From Marinobacter sp. F4216 (GTDB taxonomy: Bacteria > Pseudomonadota > Gammaproteobacteria > Pseudomonadales > Oleiphilaceae): DNA of 64,000 nt. Below, piece after piece: positions 62,013-64,000 of this stretch. Position 1 is the stretch's first letter, and each line of letters begins with the position of its first letter. The notes under the pieces are model-generated. The model saw nothing but the letters and a program-made list of their open reading frames with translations. It did not search any database and was not told where the DNA came from. Where the stretch lies: assembly GCF_019931195.1 (NCBI RefSeq), contig NZ_JAIOUO010000002.1, forward strand, positions 930,001 to 994,000, in the 5' to 3' direction. A program made the translations under genes and the position numbers.

Positions 62013-62396
62013 TTAATCTGGTGCTACCACCCCCGCAAAACGGACACCGGATAAAAATGCCATATCCCGTTTCCATGTGGTCAGGTCGGATCTCGTGAAC
62101 TTCTCCAGCGAATCGTGGCCGCAGGCTCTGGCAAGAACTTTCATCAATGCAGTCGAGGCCTCCAGGAAATTCCTGAGCTGTACAGAGGAACGATCGACGT
62201 TCAGGCGCTGTCGCAAATCGGCTTTCTGCGTCGCTATGCCTGCGGGACAGTTATTGGTGTTGCAGATTCTTGCAGCAACGCAGCCAATGGACTGCATCGC
62301 ACTGTTTGCTATGGCTACCGCATCAGCCCCGAGGGCAAGCGCCTTCACGAAATCGGTGGGCACCCGGAGGCCACTGAGTGTGACCCTCTCGGAAAA
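62013..62396 (-). pseudogene. C-terminal fragment of an FMN-binding glutamate-synthase-like protein
   Basis: About 125 residues match the C-terminal end of glutamate-synthase-type FMN oxidoreductases: SGLRVPTDFVKALALGADAV, SIGCVAARICNTNNCPAGIA and LARACGHDSLEKF. The Cys cluster region is present, but the frame meets a TAA at about 62410 and the first 350 or so residues are absent. The break coincides with the start of the adjoining plus-strand membrane gene, so this is a rearrangement remnant. Confidence 0.75.
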
Positions 62397-62454
62397 AGGT
62401 ATTTATAAAGTTTCACCCGACGTTTTGTTCAATTTCGTATGGGGTGGCATCGCG

Positions 62455-63141
62455 ATGTTCGTGATGTGCTGGCTTTACTTTGACTTCATCGGCAACGGTA
62501 AAACCAGGGACGAAAGGCCAGCTACGCTGGTCAAATGGTGGCTCGGGCATCTTGCGCTGATGCTCTGCGGCGTTATGGTCGGCGTTGCGCTGGCTGCCCA
62601 GGTGAAGGTGGGTTTCTGGGAGCCCTACCCGACCGAATATTCAGCCATCGGATGCTTTGGGTTGGCGGGTTACATTGCCATGCTCTGGGTGCTCAGCTCT
62701 GTCGTCGAGCACCGGGTTGCCTCGGAGTTCGGGCGCGGCGACGTGCGTCTCATGGGAATAGTTATTGCCATAAGTTGCTTTTATATTGTGCCCCACGTGC
62801 CCTCGGTGATCGGCAACCTGATCTGGGGTACGGCGCTGCTGTCACAGATCGCTATTCCCCTTTTCCGGGGGGGGGTGGAGGCAGTTCAGATACGAGTGAG
62901 CTTTATTCAGGCTCAGAACGCTAATCGCAGCAACTCATTCCGTGTGCAGGATCTATTCTGCGGCCAGTCCTCTCTTGGAGAGGCTCTCTCTCAGCAGGCT
63001 CACCCGCTTTCGATTAACGCCCATATCGTAGATGCCAAGCAGCGACTGGGACCGAACGTTGAGAGTTTTTTGATCCTGGCTGGCGAGAATCTCCAGGTAA
63101 TCCGGAAATCCGAACAGTTCGCTGTAGCAGGTAATGCTTAG
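62455..63141 (+). CDS. Membrane protein with frame-unstable 3' end
   Basis: From 62455 the first 140 or so residues have about five TM helices (MFVMCWLYF..., WLGHLALMLCGVMVGVALA, FGLAGYIAMLWVLSSV and IVIAISCFYIVPHVPSVIG). No family is recognised, though the look is of a respiratory or heme-copper-type membrane subunit. The 5' end adjoins a truncated glutamate-synthase fragment and may be missing. A run of nine G at 62867-62875 follows the last helix, after which this frame runs antisense through the DUF1499 gene. Losing one G or gaining one would end it near 62.9 kb. Confidence 0.5.
   Translation: MFVMCWLYFDFIGNGKTRDERPATLVKWWLGHLALMLCGVMVGVALAAQVKVGFWEPYPTEYSAIGCFGLAGYIAMLWVLSSVVEHRVASEFGRGDVRLMGIVIAISCFYIVPHVPSVIGNLIWGTALLSQIAIPLFRGGVEAVQIRVSFIQAQNANRSNSFRVQDLFCGQSSLGEALSQQAHPLSINAHIVDAKQRLGPNVESFLILAGENLQVIRKSEQFAVAGNA
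62867..62875 (+). repeat. G9 homopolymer inside the membrane protein gene
   Basis: Nine consecutive G residues sit at the end of the last TM helix. Length changes would switch the C-terminus: ten G gives an end at 62924 (GSSDTSELYSGSER) and eight G gives an earlier stop near 62908. Confidence 0.85.
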
Positions 63142-63411
63142 GTATCCGTACCGGGACTCCTGAAGCGACGCTCCCGGCAACGCCAGCGCAACTTCCTGGA
63201 TGCGTTGCCAGGATGAAGGCGTCAATGGTTCGGTGAGTTTGATGGGGTCCACCTGATACCGGCTCACATCAGACTCGCTGGAAACACAATTCAGAAGCGG
63301 TGGGCAGCCGTCTAGCCTGAACTCGATGCCCGACGGCGGTACGTTGTTGGTGGACCCGCAGCCTGTCAATGCGAGCAAGCAAAGGATGGCCGCATGGCTC
63401 GGTTTATTCAT
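62953..63411 (-). CDS. DUF1499-type lipoprotein
   Basis: This 152-residue lipoprotein (lipobox LTGC) has a DUF1499-like body: PLLNCVSSES near residue 40, then DPIKLTEPLTPSSWQRIQEV and YLSITCYSELFGFPDYLEI. The function of DUF1499 is unknown. It lies 68 bases downstream of mqo in the same direction, possibly in one transcript; a TCGCAAA/TTTGCGA dyad at 63461-63476 lies between them. Confidence 0.75.
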   Translation of the reverse strand: MNKPSHAAILCLLALTGCGSTNNVPPSGIEFRLDGCPPLLNCVSSESDVSRYQVDPIKLTEPLTPSSWQRIQEVALALPGASLQESRYGYLSITCYSELFGFPDYLEILASQDQKTLNVRSQSLLGIYDMGVNRKRVSLLRESLSKRGLAAE

Positions 63412-63479
63412 GGTTGTCCATTCTTGAATTAGTGCTTTCCCTGACCTGGTTCCGGGCGCGTCGCAAAGGTTTGCGAGCG

Positions 63480-64000
63480 TCAGGACGTCGCAGCCTCCGC
63501 TTCGGTCGCCGCTACCGTTATTCCAAGCCGTTCGTTGACCGAATCCCGGATCTTCCTGTATCGGGCCGGGTTGTTGATGAGCGTGTCCAGGTCGGCCTCA
63601 GGAAATATTTCGTGCAGCTTTTTCTTTGCGTCGTCCTTCAATACAAGCTGGGGCAGCATGCGTTCGAGCGCGCGCAACATTACCTCCGGCGAAACGGAAG
63701 CGCCCGGTGAGGCACCCAATAATGTCCCGTAGCTTTTGTCGCTGGACACGATGATCTCAGTGCCCATCTGGAGGTCCCCGTCTTTGATGATCTGAACCCG
63801 CTGCCCGGCTTCAACCGGCTTCCAGTCAAACTGCTTGCTGATGCCGGGCGCGAAATTTTCCAGCTCCTCCAGCATGCTCTTTTCGCCCTTGAAGGTTTCG
63901 GATACCAGGTATTTGACCAGGGGGAAGTGTTCGAAGGTGACGTTCAGCAGGCCCGGAATGTCGTGGAGGCGCATCGATTTGAGGTAATCGAAAAAGCCGC
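63480..64000 (-). CDS. mqo: Malate:quinone oxidoreductase, C-terminal part (5' end outside window)
   Basis: Mqo oxidises malate to oxaloacetate at the inner membrane, passing electrons to quinone. About 173 C-terminal codons are present: FDYLKSMRLHDIPGLLN, VQIIKDGDLQMGTEIIVSSD and SYGTLLGASPGASVSPEVML are characteristic. The gene continues beyond the right window edge. The tail (AATEAEAATS) is unusual but plausible. Confidence 0.92.
   Translation of the reverse strand, partial: GFFDYLKSMRLHDIPGLLNVTFEHFPLVKYLVSETFKGEKSMLEELENFAPGISKQFDWKPVEAGQRVQIIKDGDLQMGTEIIVSSDKSYGTLLGASPGASVSPEVMLRALERMLPQLVLKDDAKKKLHEIFPEADLDTLINNPARYRKIRDSVNERLGITVAATEAEAATS

Noticed and set aside
1..64000. tRNA or rRNA genes, prophage genes or complete insertion sequences
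   Set aside because: I saw no cloverleaf-like tRNA, rRNA core sequence, transposase, integrase or phage structural gene.

Overview
The window reads as chromosomal DNA from a halotolerant marine gammaproteobacterium. The gene repertoire (sox accessory genes, a GntR-controlled hut operon, copAB, malate:quinone oxidoreductase, many osmotic/envelope stress genes) and the moderately high GC resemble Marinobacter. That placement is inference from gene content, because no rRNA or other taxonomic marker lies here.

Layout. 1-3.2 kb: the end of a thiosulfate-oxidation cluster (soxB 3' end, DsrE-like, HbpS/GlcG-like, DsbG-like and SoxH-like genes), all exported. 3.3-7.8 kb: a DUF2914 membrane protein, then a diguanylate cyclase / porin / small phosphate-binding-like protein triad. 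7.8-9.2 kb: a small HTH protein with five repeated operator-like sites over its promoter, then a broken NUC1 nuclease gene. 9.2-17.3 kb: the histidine utilisation operon hutI-G-U-H plus a NhaC-type transporter, with repressor hutC facing it and a HutC operator before hutI. 17.4-22.6 kb: a two-component system divergent from a cupredoxin-copA-copB copper-resistance operon. 22.6-26.6 kb: a LuxR regulator, a PEP-CTERM protein, a lipoprotein and an orphan gene. 26.8-29.1 kb: an SDR and an aldehyde dehydrogenase.

29-52 kb is a stress-protein island. It holds three PRC-barrel paralogues, two CsbD proteins, GlsB/YeaQ, MgtC, AI-2E permease, DUF2254, a hydrolase, an EEP-family protein, Crp/Fnr, a second diguanylate cyclase, OmpA/DUF4398 lipoproteins, a CheB-CheR hybrid, a histone-deacetylase-like enzyme, a matrixin, a beta-barrel and a CPA1 antiporter. 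It also carries several very small genes, decayed genes (a crp copy with ten perfect heptamers, a DUF421 stub, a frameshifted membrane protein) and a recurring promoter-like motif, GCG(A/T)ACCG-N17-nnnTA(A/G), facing many of the genes. This motif is the most interesting undescribed signal in the window.

52-55 kb: a ~150-bp dispersed repeat related to one at 30.8 kb, a secreted two-repeat protein, and two AT-rich genes bounded by attC-like sites with no integrase, which looks like a small integron cassette cluster. 55.4-61.4 kb: a prolyl-4-hydroxylase-like enzyme, an LVIVD/PA-domain secreted protein, a DODA-type dioxygenase with DoxX and a divergent LysR regulator, and a 34-aa membrane peptide. 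61.5-64 kb: a winged-helix protein, a glutamate-synthase 3' fragment abutting a membrane-protein gene with a G9 tract, a DUF1499 lipoprotein and the 3' part of mqo.

How they work together: hut degrades histidine to glutamate under HutC; copRS-copAB handles periplasmic copper; the sox accessory genes support periplasmic thiosulfate oxidation. The stress island looks like a set of co-regulated envelope and osmotic genes assembled by duplication and decay.
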